Shown one piece after another: positions 30,946 to 43,086 of a stretch of 64,000 nucleotides of DNA (the stretch's first letter is position 1; the number at the start of each line of letters is the position of its first letter). Below the pieces are notes generated by a model. That model was not told the origin of the DNA. It saw only the letters and a program-made list of their open reading frames with translations, and did not search any database. The DNA is from Piromyces finnis (lineage: Eukaryota; Neocallimastigomycota; Neocallimastigomycetes; Neocallimastigales; Neocallimastigaceae), in assembly GCA_002104945.1 (NCBI GenBank), contig MCFH01000001.1, forward strand, positions 1,949,001 to 2,013,000, given 5' to 3'. The position numbers were made by a program, and so were the translations under genes.

Positions 30946-32379
30946 ATGGCACAACCGTCAAATAAAGAACAACAACCCATTTCCCTTAGAGTTATGAGAC
31001 TCTCCAAACCGATATTTTCTAATGAAGATGTCAACTACTATGAACCTACCAATAATATTATTACAAAGGCTTTAGATCAGACTACATCTAAAATATTATC
31101 CTCCATTGATTCACAACAACTCTATCCTATGATTAATATGTCCTCCTTTTTACCTAATAATAATTCCGACTCATCATTATTGAACTCCTCCTCAAATTCT
31201 TCTCTTAATCGATTAGTATCTTCTGTTGATAACACCTATCCAGAACCTAGAATGAGAGATTATACCGATACCGAAATTTTAAAATTACCACCAAATTTTG
31301 GTATGATTTATCTTGGGGAAACTTTTATCACATATATTTGTTTAAATAATGAAACAAACAATACTGTTCGTTCTGTTTCAGTAAGAATTGAACTTCAAAC
31401 TTCTTCACAAAAATTACTTTTAATAGAAAATCAACCTACTGATCTTGAAGTTAAAAAGAATTTAGAATATATTAGTCAATATGAAATTAAAGAATTAGGT
31501 GTTCACATACTTATATGTACTGTATTTTATATGACAGATACAAATGAACAACGTACGATAAAGCGTTTCTACAAATTTCAAGTTCATAACCCAATTGCTG
31601 TTAAAACTAAAGTCAATAGTTTATCTGATGGAAGAATATTCTTTGAAGCTCAAATTCAAAACACTTCTCAAGATCGTATGTATTTAGAAAAAGTTTCTTT
31701 TGAACCTCATGAAAGTTATCACTGTAAAGATTTAAACTATGTTGTACAACAAGCCAATCCTTATCTTAATGATTCTAATAAACCTACCAAGGAAAATAGT
31801 CAAGCCATAAAAGATGGTGCTATTGTTAACACTACTAAACAAAAAAGTATCTTTGGCTCTAGTAATATTTTATTAGCTGACAATGTACGGCAATATCTTT
31901 TCATGTTAGAACAAATTCCGGGAATTACACCTTTAAATAAACTTGGTAAATTAGATATTCAATGGAGAACCAACTTTGGAGAAGTAGGCCATCTTCAAAC
32001 CTCTACTCTTTCCCGTAAAATACCACCAATTGAATATTTGCATGTAAAAGTAAAATCAATTACTCCAGAAATTATTCATGTAGAACAACCCTTCCAATGT
32101 ACTATTGAAATCACAAATAATTCACCATCTGATATGAATGTTCAATTTAATCTGACAAAGCATGATTATAACGGTAGTATTCTCTGTAAGGGAAAGTGTA
32201 TGAGAAATATGCGAGTAGAATCACAAAAATCTCAAACTTTTACCATTCAATTTATACCCATTATTAGTGGTTTACATTCCTTGGGTGGTTTTAAAGTCAT
32301 TGATATTGTTACTGGTCTTAGTAAAGATTTAGATCATTTAACAGACATATACGTATATGATGAAGAAGATCTTTCTTAA
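30946..32379 (+). CDS. TRAPP complex subunit TRAPPC13 (DUF974 family)
   Basis: Single-exon gene of 477 aa for a TRAPPC13-like subunit of the TRAPP tethering complex, which acts as a Rab GTPase exchange factor in Golgi and autophagy traffic. The N-terminus has the family signature SLRVMRLSKP. The central beta-rich part contains YLGETFITYICLNN, then VSVRIELQTSSQKLLL and KRFYKFQVHNPIAVKTK. Later strands read VEQPFQCTIEITNNSP and SGLHSLGGFKVIDIVTG. Residues about 40-100 are a low-complexity Ser/Asn insert. The start at 30946 (MAQPSNKEQQPISLRVMRL) fits the family N-terminus, and A's precede the ATG as in the neighbouring genes. Length is typical (animal proteins are about 410-420 aa; the excess is the Ser/Asn insert). 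Confidence 0.9.
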   Translation: MAQPSNKEQQPISLRVMRLSKPIFSNEDVNYYEPTNNIITKALDQTTSKILSSIDSQQLYPMINMSSFLPNNNSDSSLLNSSSNSSLNRLVSSVDNTYPEPRMRDYTDTEILKLPPNFGMIYLGETFITYICLNNETNNTVRSVSVRIELQTSSQKLLLIENQPTDLEVKKNLEYISQYEIKELGVHILICTVFYMTDTNEQRTIKRFYKFQVHNPIAVKTKVNSLSDGRIFFEAQIQNTSQDRMYLEKVSFEPHESYHCKDLNYVVQQANPYLNDSNKPTKENSQAIKDGAIVNTTKQKSIFGSSNILLADNVRQYLFMLEQIPGITPLNKLGKLDIQWRTNFGEVGHLQTSTLSRKIPPIEYLHVKVKSITPEIIHVEQPFQCTIEITNNSPSDMNVQFNLTKHDYNGSILCKGKCMRNMRVESQKSQTFTIQFIPIISGLHSLGGFKVIDIVTGLSKDLDHLTDIYVYDEEDLS

Positions 32380-32686
32380 AATAAAAAAAGAAGTAGAAAA
32401 CAATAGTAAAAAAAAAAAAAGAGAGAGAAATAACAGTATGAATAGATTATAAAAAATAACATCAATCAAATTATAAATGTATCTAAAACATTAATTATTA
32501 TCAATAAAATACAAAAAATTAAAAAATAAATAAATAAAAAATCATTAATATCATCATCATCATCATCATCATCAAAAATTGAATACAATAATTAAAAGGA
32601 CAAAATATAAAATAAAATTAATATGTAAAAAATATATATATATATATTTTATAATATAATAAACTGAGTAATGCTAACAAATGAAC

Positions 32687-32717
<31 letters not shown>

Positions 32718-35700
32718 ATATATTTATTTATTTATTCCTTTTTACAAAATTAAATATAATAATTTGTAATTTTAATAAACTTATTTTAAATCTATTTTAT
32801 CAACAAAATAAATTAAAAATTATATATTGAAAATTCTGGAAAGATTATTCATATGGTTATAATTAAATTTATATATATTTTCATGTGTTTTTTATTATTA
32901 ATCAGTAATAATAGAAAGAAAAAAAGTTTAATATTGTACCATTTATAATCTAACAGTAATAATAATAGAAAGAAAAAAAAGTTTAATATTGTACCATTTA
33001 TAATCTAAGAAATATAATAAACTTTAATAATTTTATAAAAACAATAACTTTTTTTTTTATTGCAATTAAAAAGTAGTATACGAAATATCTATGTTAATAA
33101 TATAATTAGATATAAATAAAGCAATAAAGTTATTAATTTAGACATTATTATAAAATTTGTGTTATTCTACTTTTTTTTTTTTTATTTTTGTTTTTATTTC
33201 TTTAGCTTCTTTGATTTTTCTATGATCCTATAATATTATCCTATTAGTATTTAAAGTTTTTTAGTTTAAGATCATAATTTATTTAAATAATAATAATAAA
33301 TAAGATTTCTTTTAGATTATTTTAATTAATTAAAAAAACAATTCATAATTCATTATTATTGTTTTGATATTTAATGTTATTATTAAAGAATAGTTGTTAT
33401 TATTTCTATTATACTACTTATTAACTTCATCAATTAAACTAAAAAAAGTCTATTACTATAAAAAAAATAATAATAATTAGAAAATAATTTTAATTAATAC
33501 AAAATTTAATTTAAAATTTATACTAAAACTTTAATAATTATTATTCTTTTCGTTCATCCTAAATTTTAAATTTAAACTTTATTATTATATTAAATAATGG
33601 AAAATTATAAACTTTAATTTAAATCTTTAGATATAATCACAGAACCAAAAATGGAATAATTAATGATATTTATGTTGAAAATTTTAAAGTTTATTAAATT
33701 AAAAAAAATAAAGTCAAATATTTCTATAAATGGAAATCTACTTTTTTAAAAGGTATTGTGACATAAAACGATTGGATTTTTTAACAGCCAAAATTAAAAA
33801 AAAAAAAAAAAAGCTGGATTCCTTTAGTAGAATATTTGTTATTATACATTATATACATTATATGAAAATTACTAAATGAACAAATACTGATAGATAAAAT
33901 AAATAAAAATTAAATCTGATAATTGTATTATTGGTTAAAAGTAAAAAAAAAAAAAGTATAAAAAGATCTTATGAATAAATACAAAAACAATATAAAGGAT
34001 CGATGATAAAAAAGATTAATTAAAAATCAAAAAAGTAGTAAAATACTAAAAATAATATATTTAAATTCTTTTATAATCTTGCATATACATATATATTTTT
34101 ATTAATTATTAATTTATTAGTTCATTTTATATTTAATCCTTAATATTTTCTTTATGTTCTTTTATTATTCTATAATTGTGGTAGTCATTCATTGTTTAAT
34201 TATTTTTCTTTACATAATACGAGTCAACAATTATTTACAACATTCTATATTTTTATATATCCCTTTTTTACTCATTATTATGTTTATTCCTATTATTGTT
34301 ATTTTTCAAAAAATTGATTTATAAAAAACTTATTTAATTTTATTATTATATTATATATATTTTAAATCTTTATTATATTCTAATATATCATCATCATATA
34401 ATTATATTTATGAAATATTAATTATATGTAATCAATTGTAAAGTTGATTTTTCATAAAGCAAAATATATTATTAAATATATTTTAATGTTATTTTATTAT
34501 TGTTAATAATATATTGCTACATATATTATTAATATTAAAACTTATTCAATTTTAATTAAAATTAAGGCTAATAGTGATGAAGGAAAATCACATCATTTTT
34601 ATATGTAACCTTTTCATTAATATTTATATTTTGTATTCATTTAATTAATTTATGGTATTTATATTGTAATATATTCTCAGTTATATATTATTAATTTAAT
34701 TAATAGGTATAATTCAAGATAAGTTGTTTATTAAATAGGCTCTTTTAATTTAATTGTTTTTTACATATTAATATGTATTGATTATGTATATTATTTATAT
34801 ATAAGCTATGGTTTTGTAATTGTATAATAAAAAGAATAATAATAAAGTTTAATAGTATCTTCTTTAAAAGTTAATTAAATAATAAATATATTAAATTAAA
34901 TATCAATATGAAAAATAAACTCTTTCTAAATAAATAATATATGATCATATATTAATCTTTATTAATTAAATAATAAAGTTTAAGATTTTAAAATTTATAA
35001 TCATTATTAAAAAAGTAAAAAATAAATGAATAGATAAATAATTATATAGGAAAGTAAATGAATGAATAAATAAAAAACTAATTAAAAAGAAAAAAAAGAA
35101 AACTAATTTAATATTAATTTATAAACTATTATTAATATAAGCATTATCTTCTTCATTTATTAAACTATTTATTTCTTCAATATTTTCCTTTTTCTTTTTT
35201 TTTTTCTCTTTTTTTGTAAACTTATTTCATAATTTAAAAATATTGGGATTAGATATATAAAGTATCAATGTTTACAACATTTAACTTTACCAAATAACAA
35301 AAACATTATATATATTTTATTGAAACAAAAACATCATTATTAAATTCTATATAACTATTTTTTACAATTTGGAATTTTAAACTTTTATGTGAAATCATTC
35401 TTTCACAAATGAATACTATATGATATAAATTTTTCTATTGACATAATACTGTTTTCTTTTTTATAATATTAAAATAACAAATAACTTTTTATTCTAAAAA
35501 AAAAATAGACTCCATATTTTTAAGTTATAAAATAAAATAATATAAATTCAAACATGAATTGATATATAATTGAGTTAAAAAAAACATGTATTTTATATTT
35601 TAACTATTTTTTTTTTTTTACAAAGGTTTTATTATTATCATATACATTTTATAGAATTTATAAAATAACAATTTTTGATAAAAAATATCTCATAAATATT

Positions 35701-36514
35701 TCGTCATCCAACTAAATATCTTTTATTAGCAACAATAATAATTAATAATTACTCTTTTTATTTTCTTCAATACATGTTGCTATTATAAACTAAACATACC
35801 AATACTAAAACTTTATATGTTATGTAAAGTAAACATTACTATTTTTGTATATATATGTATATAATTCTGTAACAGCGACAACAAAAAAGAAGCCAATTTA
35901 TGTTTATTTGATTACAAAAAAAAAAAAAAAGAAAAAGATAATAATATCGATAATTAAATTTCTGTAAAATATATTATTTATAAATAATTAGAAACTAAAA
36001 AATTTAACATTATAATTTTTCAATAAAAATCTATTATAAATATTTCTTTTCATAAATTAAAAAAAAAAGGAAATAGTAATATATAGATTTTATATATATA
36101 TATATATATATTAAACATTACATATTTTTTAAAAATCTAAAATATATTTTATATGTTGATTCATATAAATATTATTTTCGATACTCAATTTATTAACAGT
36201 AATAAGAATAAAAATTATTCTTTATTATTTTATTATTATCTCTTTTATTGATATATAAAGATTTTTGATTTTTTAATATTTTTAATATAATTTTTTTTTT
36301 TTTTTTTTGAATAAGTTTGCGTTTTTCATTATAACGATTTTTCAAAATATAATAATTTTCTTTAAAATAACATACATTTTTACTACATTTTTAAAATAAG
36401 AATTTAATTATTTTAAAACTTTAAAATTATTTAAAAAAAACTAAAAAGTGGATATAAACTTCAAATAAATTTTAAAAAGACATTCTTTTTTCTTTTAAAA
36501 AAATAAGAATAAAA
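32380..36514. other. Gene-free AT-rich region
   Basis: Over 4 kb of A/T-dominated sequence with homopolymers and short repeats. It includes a (TTTA)n stretch near 32692-32735 and a tandem duplication at 32903-33008. I find no open frame with coding character on either strand, and no tRNA-like structure. Confidence 0.6.
32903..33008. repeat. Two-copy tandem duplication, 51 and 55 bp
   Basis: Unit 1 (32903-32953) and unit 2 (32954-33008) abut. They are identical except for one extra AAT triplet and one extra A in the A-run of unit 2. Both run from CAGTAATAAT to TTTATAATCTAA. Confidence 0.9.
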
Positions 36515-37775
36515 ATGGACATTGACTGTGAATGGTGTATTTGTGGAAAAAAAACAACTGTAAGTAAACTATAAAAATTTAAAAAAAGATATATTTCTAA
36601 AAAAGAAAAATAATTAAAAAAAAATAATCTTTTTTTTTTTTTTTTTATTCTAGAACGGAAGACTTTATTGTTCAGAAGAATGTAAACTCTCTGATTGTAC
36701 TTCTGATTCTTCTACTAATTCAGATTATTCTCCTCTTTCTAATCATTCACCCAATTTTATACCAAAGTTTTATAGTACTTCATCAAAAAAAATGAATAAA
36801 AATTATATTCAAATAATGAAAGGTGGCAATAATAAGACCATGACTCACAATTATAATTATAATTATATTAATGGTTCTGTTCATAAAAAAAGTAGTTTTC
36901 AAAATAAGATTTCAAATTCTTCACCCATGAATCAAAACCAAATCCCCCTAAAAACCAAATATAATCAAACTGATTTAATGAAATCTTACAGTGGTCTAAT
37001 AACTTCTCCTATCATAGGAATGAATATGAATACTACTGTTGTCACTACCCATGTTAATACTTCTGGTCATATTATTCAAGCCTCATCTTCGGCTCCAAAA
37101 ATCACTGAAATGGATCCTTCAATGATTCCTTCAACCAATATGTATTATAATCGTCGCTATTCTTTACCAATCGGGCATTCTCATCAAATTAGTATTGGAG
37201 CTAATACCCTCAACCATATTTTAGTTAATGTAAATGTACCAGATGAAAATCACATTTCTCTTAATAACTTGGAGGAGGATAAAGTTTTGATATCAACTTC
37301 CTCCCATCTTCCTAGTAAATGTGAGAATGCTATTACTACAAATAATAGTGATAGTAAGCATCAAAAGGATGATAATAAAGCTCTTTATTCTGAACAATCC
37401 ACAAATTATAAAAATAATATAAATAGTTTAGAAAAGACATCTTATCCTATGAATCCTCATTCTTCCGTTACCAAGATTATAAAAAATAACCCAAAAGTAA
37501 TAGTATCTCAATCTGATACCACCAATACTACTTTTAAAAATAGTGGTGGTATTAGCTCAATGATTTCTTCTAATTCTACTCATGAGAATAGTTATACCTT
37601 ATATAAAACTAGCGCTTCCACTAATCTTTGTGCCTTAAATAACACCTCTAACAATATATTATTAAAAAATCGATCCAATTACAATTTTAAATTAATGAAC
37701 AGTGGAATAAAACTTAAATCTAATTCAATAGAATCGGTAGTTTCCAATACGACCGTAACCCCCATCTATTTCTAA
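36515..37775 (+). CDS. Ecl1-family protein, copy A (two exons)
   Basis: Exon 1 (36515-36559) encodes MDIDCEWCICGKKTT. The intron 36560-36653 (GTAAGT to TAG) joins it to exon 2 (36654-37775), which begins NGRLYCSEECKLSD. The joined N-terminus carries the small Cys cluster (WCIC, YCSEEC) of the fungal Ecl1/Ecl2/Ecl3 'life-span regulatory factor' family, known from fission yeast to extend chronological life span and to respond to nutrient or zinc limitation. The rest of the 388 aa is low-complexity Asn/Ser/Thr-rich with no domain I recognise. Family members are usually much shorter, so the long tail is unusual. The assignment rests only on the N-terminal cluster and on the paralogue at 57385. 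Confidence 0.7.
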
Positions 37776-38452
37776 AGAAAAATAAAAAATATAGTAAAAA
37801 TTCTTTCTTTCCCATAAAGGTAAAAATAAAAGAAATAAAATAACCTTTAATGAAAATAAGATTTCAATTTTAATACTATATATTATTAGAAAATAATAAT
37901 AATAAAATAAAAAAAAAAAGAGAAAGAAAAAAGGGTTTACTTTAAATGGAAGTAATAAATAATATTATCGTTTTTACTTGAATACTATTGTTATTATTTT
38001 TATTAATATACATATTTATTCAACCATTACCACCTATTAAATTTTATTAATAAAATTCAAAATTCAAAATAATAAAAACATAAATTTTGATAATTAATAT
38101 AAATTAATTACAAGAAAAAACAAAATAAAATAAAAAAAAAAACAAAAAAAAAAAAAAACACCAAACCCATATTTTTGAACCCTTTCTCCATTTTTTTAAT
38201 TAAATATACCTACATCTAAAAACCCAAACCAAAATATTTTTCTTCCTATGTCATGTTACTCATAAATTTGAATTTTATTATTGAAAAATGATAAAAAAAA
38301 ATAATAATAATAAAATAAGCCTTTTTTTTTTTATTTTTTTGTGGATCAATAGTATTTATTATTATCATTTCTTTTTATCTTGTTCTTCATTTTTCACATA
38401 CTATACATTAACATATTATGTATAAATTTTTGAAAACTATCAAATGAAGGAA

Positions 38453-38492
<40 letters not shown>

Positions 38493-38756
38493 AAACTTTT
38501 TCTGTTGTTATTTCTAACTTATTCTCCATAATATATTGAACTTAACATAAATTTATTTAATAAATATATAAATACCTAACCAATATAATAATAATTTTGT
38601 TTTAATGAAGGAAAAAAAACATAATATTATTTTAATAGAAGAAAACTATTAAATTGATTTTAATTTTAATACCTCTTTTTCTCAATAAAAAAATTACTAT
38701 CATTATTATCATTATTATATCTAAAATAGCCTTTGAAAAAATTTAATTACTGTTTA
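37776..38756. other. Intergenic, AT-rich
   Basis: 3' flank of the Ecl1-family gene. It holds A/T homopolymers, including a poly(T) at about 38458-38487. I see no gene in it. Confidence 0.6.
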
Positions 38757-39377
38757 GATCCAATAATGACAACATTAATAATAAGAAAAATTTTCATTTC
38801 GTTAATTTTAGATATTTCCAATTTTTTTGAAGTAATACTCATATCATAATCTAGTATTTTTCTTCTTCTTTGTTTTGCATCAATCATTACATCATATGCA
38901 ATATAAAGTATCTTTTTTATAAATCTTTTCTTATTTTCATATACTTCACTTCTTTCATTACCTATAGTCTAAAGAAATTGTATTGTCATTGCTCTCTTTA
39001 AAAACATAAAAAGATTCAAGTTTTTTATTTTCTTTTTTTATTTTTTTTTTTTTTTTGTAGTTCATTTTGTATTCTCTTATTGAATTTAATAAATCTGCTT
39101 GTAGATGAGAACTTAAATCATTAAAATTTTCTATATTTTTTAAAAAGCATCATAATAATAACCATTTTTATTTTATAACTGAATCATTACTTCTACATAG
39201 ATTTAATTTCTCTAAATTAAAAAGTTCGCTTATATAAGCATTTCTAAATTCAATATTACGTTTACTTTTTAAATTTACATTTTTTTTTCTTTCATTGATA
39301 ACGTGACGTTTAGTTAGAGTACGATTATAATTTTCAATGATATATTTATTAATTTCACTTGATATCATTAAATACAT
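38757..39377 (-). CDS. Doubtful small multi-exon gene or relic
   Basis: Four minus-strand islands with plausible amino acid use follow one another. They are 39377-39168 (starts MYLMISSEINKYIIENYN), about 39135-39050 (ENFNDLSSHLQADLLNSIRE), about 39030-38970 (KKLESFYVFKESND) and about 38970-38757 (EVYENKKRFIKKILYIAYDV, later KILDYDMSITSKKLEISK). Stops and A/T runs separate them, so they are either exons or a decayed gene. The second island faintly resembles the C-linker of cyclic-nucleotide-gated channels (pattern N-D-L-x-x-H-L), but no transmembrane or nucleotide-binding part is visible. I cannot name the family. Confidence 0.25.
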
Positions 39378-39850
39378 TAAATATTCTAATGTCTATTTAC
39401 AATATTAATATAATCTTCTTCTAATTAATCTTCAATCTAAATTGCAATTTATCAATAATGGTTTCATAATTATTAATACATATATTTGAAAGAATTATTT
39501 TCTTTTATACTTAAATAACTTTATTAAATCCTTTAAAATTATAATTCTTAATTAATATTTAATATTTATTAATTAATAATATAATCAATAATAATTTGAT
39601 GAGTAAAACTTAACCACCATCATCATTTACTTTTAGTAAAAGACTTTTTATTTTTTTAATAAATAAATCAAAAATATTATTTATATTTATTATATTTTAT
39701 TATAAATATATAATAAACGAAAATAATATATATTTTTAATTATTATCAACAATATAATAAAATAAAAGTTAAACATTTTAAAACTAATTATAAAATTATA
39801 AAATTAATTATAATATTAAATAAATATAATCATTGTATTTTATTTTATTT
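39378..39850. other. Intergenic, AT-rich
   Basis: Short AT-rich stretch between the doubtful gene and the broken nuclease copy. I see nothing in it. Confidence 0.6.
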
Positions 39851-40957
39851 ATTTTTTTGATTAAATTTTTATTTTTTTTTCTATTATTTTTACTTTCATC
39901 ATCTTCATTAGAAGTATTATAGGAAAGTTTAAAGGAATCACAAATTTTATAAATATACTTGGCATCAATATTTAATTTTTCGGCTAAATCTGTAGTATTA
40001 CGTTCAGATTTCTTTAAAAATTCATCAATAATTTTTATTTCATTTTCTGGAAGTTCAGATAATGTTTTAATAAAAGATAAATCTAATTTTGAATGGAAAA
40101 ATTTAAATGTAGTTTTAATTTGACTTTTTTCTTATTCCATTCCTTTCTCCAATTTCTTTTCTTTTTTTTTAAACTTTTTTTTTTTAACTACCGAGTGCAT
40201 TTCAATGGTGGTTCTTAGAGAAACGTTGGCTCATTCCTATTGCTAGGTGGTTGTGACCCCCTCCTGATCTGTCATACTGTATCTTCGGCTTCGACGCTCT
40301 CTTAATCCATATACATTAGATGCATGCCGTTGTACGATATTTCCCATTTTTTGTATACATCTTCTGTATCTTCATATCTAAACATTGAATCATTTGGATT
40401 ATTTAAAAATTTGACATCATTTATATCATCTTTGTCATCATTTTTTTTATTATTATATAATAATTTATCTAAATTATCATTGTAAACATTATCGTCATTA
40501 TTGTTTTTATTCTTAATTTTAAATTTAGGTAATTCAATAAAGTGAATTGTTGATAATTTACAATTACAACTATCATTATCCATTATTATTTCATTACCCT
40601 TTTTGTCAATGAGAATATTCATTTTTTCGTCGATTAACTTTCCATTGACATTTTGATAAAACTTTCCTTTATAAAAAGCTACACCATTTCTAGGAAAGTA
40701 TCTATAGCCGATTCTATCGTCAAACATTTTATAATTTAATATATTAATCATAATGATTTCTGGAATAACTTCATATGCCCGTCCTTTTGATACAGTATTG
40801 GACATTAATCTTGAAGCATAAAATTCAGATCGATAAAACATACTACCTACATTTGAAACATGAATTTCAATGTTTATGAGTTCTTCGTCATTCTCTTCTG
40901 AACCATCACCTGATAATAATTTTCTTTTTTTTAATCTTTTAAATTTACTTATAAAAT
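39851..40957 (-). pseudogene. Broken Rpn-type PD-(D/E)XK nuclease/transposase copy
   Basis: Third member of the family seen intact at 59500-60927 and 61482-63041. The first ~85 codons, including the conserved N-terminus and the first catalytic Asp region, are absent: similarity begins at SKFKRLKKRKLLSG (about 40955). The middle is almost identical to the intact copies through KKND, but the KDD acidic repeats are shorter. At 40346 the frame runs into a foreign GC-richer segment and stops at 40302. The C-terminal part (SQIKTTFKFFHS to the end near 39851) resumes beyond the insert, displaced by an extra A near 40130 that causes a stop. About 40 codons of the intact gene are missing at the insert. 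Not functional as it stands. Confidence 0.88.
40175..40346 (-). mobile_element. Probable 3' end of a retroelement inserted in the nuclease pseudogene
   Basis: About 160 bp of clearly higher GC content than its surroundings interrupts the nuclease relic. On the minus strand it runs from TGGGAAATATCG to CACTCGGTAGTT and is followed directly by a poly(A) run (40185-40175). A foreign segment ending in poly(A) is what a 5'-truncated LINE or a SINE leaves on insertion. I cannot identify the family, and flanking target duplications are obscured by A-runs. It could alternatively be a processed RNA gene copy. Confidence 0.5.
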
Positions 40958-41320
40958 ATAAAAAAGAAATTTATTAATTTAAAATAAATAAATAAATATA
41001 TATATATATAAATATATAAATAAATAAATAAATAAATAAATATATAAATATTTACTATTGCTGTGTAAATATAGTATCTTTTTTTTTATATGTTTAAATT
41101 AAATATATAAATAAATAAAACATTATATTATTAATATATATTTACACATTACACATATTATTCTTAATTAATATTATGGTTGAACATTTAGAATATTTGT
41201 GTGAGTTTGAATAATTAAGTAAAATATAAATATATATAATGTAAGAGGAATCTATTAAAATTTGAATAAAATTGATATATATAGCATTGATAAATATAAT
41301 GATAAATATTTCAAATTAAT
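40958..41320. other. AT-rich spacer
   Basis: Short (TAAA)n and (TA)n tracts upstream of the broken nuclease copy. A possible scrap reading EYLCEFE lies near 41190, too short to use. Confidence 0.5.
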
Positions 41321-41321
41321 A

Positions 41322-41490
41322 AAGGTATCACACTTGATGAAGAGAGTCTTTGGTCATTATATGAAAGAAATAAAGAATATTTTGGCGAGGATATCATTAA
41401 AAACTCATATTTCAGTATGGCTCTTTTATACCGACAAATAAATGTTAATAAATTATTGACCGACCGTGGAAAATTATACAGATATTTTTT
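41322..41490 (+). pseudogene. Protein-coding fragment, family uncertain
   Basis: The plus strand is open for about 55 codons with normal amino acid use, from GITLDEESLWSLYERNKEYF through DIIKNSYFSMALLYRQINVN to a stop. In-frame pieces in other phases continue for some 100 bp. The stretch has the feel of the N-terminal part of an ankyrin-repeat type protein, but no repeat is visible here, so that is a guess. Broken by stops and frameshifts. Confidence 0.35.
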
Positions 41491-41600
41491 ATGAAAATGG
41501 TATTACCATTATATATAAATGGATTTATTTACTAAATTGTTAAGTATTATTCTAGAAAGTATGGGAATTAATTTAGAACCAGACTATGTAATGAATCTAT

Positions 41601-41642
41601 TTACTGTCTGGAATTTAACTTTTATTAAATTCCAGACAGTAA
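41601..41642. repeat. Perfect 18-bp inverted repeat (hairpin)
   Basis: The arms 41601-41618 and 41625-41642 are exact reverse complements around a 6-nt loop. The stem core TACTGTCTGGAATTT is not simple A/T sequence, so the match is unlikely to arise from composition alone. It lies within the decayed coding fragment region. Confidence 0.9.
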
Positions 41643-42284
41643 CAAAGCTATTGCTTCATTTTAATCAAGTATAAAATGTTACATAAATAATAATGATAAG
41701 GATAAGGATGTGAATTTATACATTGTTTCCAACGTCATTAATAGCTATATTTATTATAATTATAATGAATAATCAAAAAAATACAAAATGAATGAAAATT
41801 ACGCAGTAAAGGTATATGAATATTTGATGAAAATAAAAAACAATAATTCAAAATTCGGTGGTTTAAATAGTATTAAGTAGATTGGATTATATTATAAAAA
41901 AAAATATTATAAAAATTTAAAATGTCATTACAAATGATTATGATTAATATTATTCCTAATACTAATTGTTATTAATACAAGATTTGTTTTATTTTTTTTT
42001 AAATAAAATTATAATGGATACCTAATTTAAACTAAAAATATTCAATAAATTAATATAACAACTATACAAGTTAGAAAATCAGTAATTTTATAATAGAAAC
42101 CAATTAAAAAAAAAATAACAAATATAGTCTATCTAACATATATTATATTTCATGCATTCAAAAAAAAATATAGTAGAAAACACAATACATATTCAATATT
42201 TATGATATCATTTAAGATAATCCTTAAAAATAGAAAAAAACTTTTTATATATCATCTTTTAGATTTTACAAATGATTTTTGTAC

Positions 42285-42322
<38 letters not shown>

Positions 42323-43086
42323 CGAATATCATTTGAAATTTTCCAATACATAAAAATCAAAAGGTTAATGGCTACTTTTTTTCATTAATGATGAAATATT
42401 CAAATTCTTTGAAGTTTAAATATATATAAGAAATATATGAAAAATAGAATTTTTTTTTAATTATACAAAGTTTTACCAAAGATTTTTATAGAAATGATTT
42501 AATACAATAATAATTTTTTTTTTTTATTTTTAATAGTCTATATTCTTTTAGGAATATTCACATTAAAAAGGCAAATTTTATAGATTATATAAATATTATA
42601 GTGATGTTTTTCTTTTAAAAAAATATGCGCATCTATGATTAATTCTTTATTAACGGTTAGAACAAATATAGCTTATTTTATAAATAATATAATTGAAATA
42701 TATAACATTCTAAATTAAAGGTAATTAAAAGATATTTGATAAAAATTATTAAACAAATATTTTATAAAATATAATTTATATATATAACCATGTTTGTAAA
42801 TATAATGTTTAAAAAAAAAAAAAAAGATTATTATGAATACATATACTTGATATTTGATTTATAATAATAAATTATTAATGAATCAAATAATGATAATAAT
42901 AATGCATAAAAATGCATAATAATAAATATATAGTAATATTATGTTATATAGTATTATTTTTCAAATTTAAATTTTTTTTTTTTTTACACATTTCATTTTT
43001 TTCCATAGATGGGTAGTTAAATTTTTAGAAAATTTAATTTTATATTTCAATTTTTTGATATATACCTATTCCTATCAATTTTTTAT
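41643..43086. other. Intergenic, AT-rich, downstream of lectin-GT34 copy A
   Basis: A scrap near 41788 reads MNENYAVKVYEYLMKIK and may belong to the broken fragment upstream. The part from about 42890 to 43086 matches 46735-47017 and so lies inside the tandem duplication. No gene seen. Confidence 0.5.
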
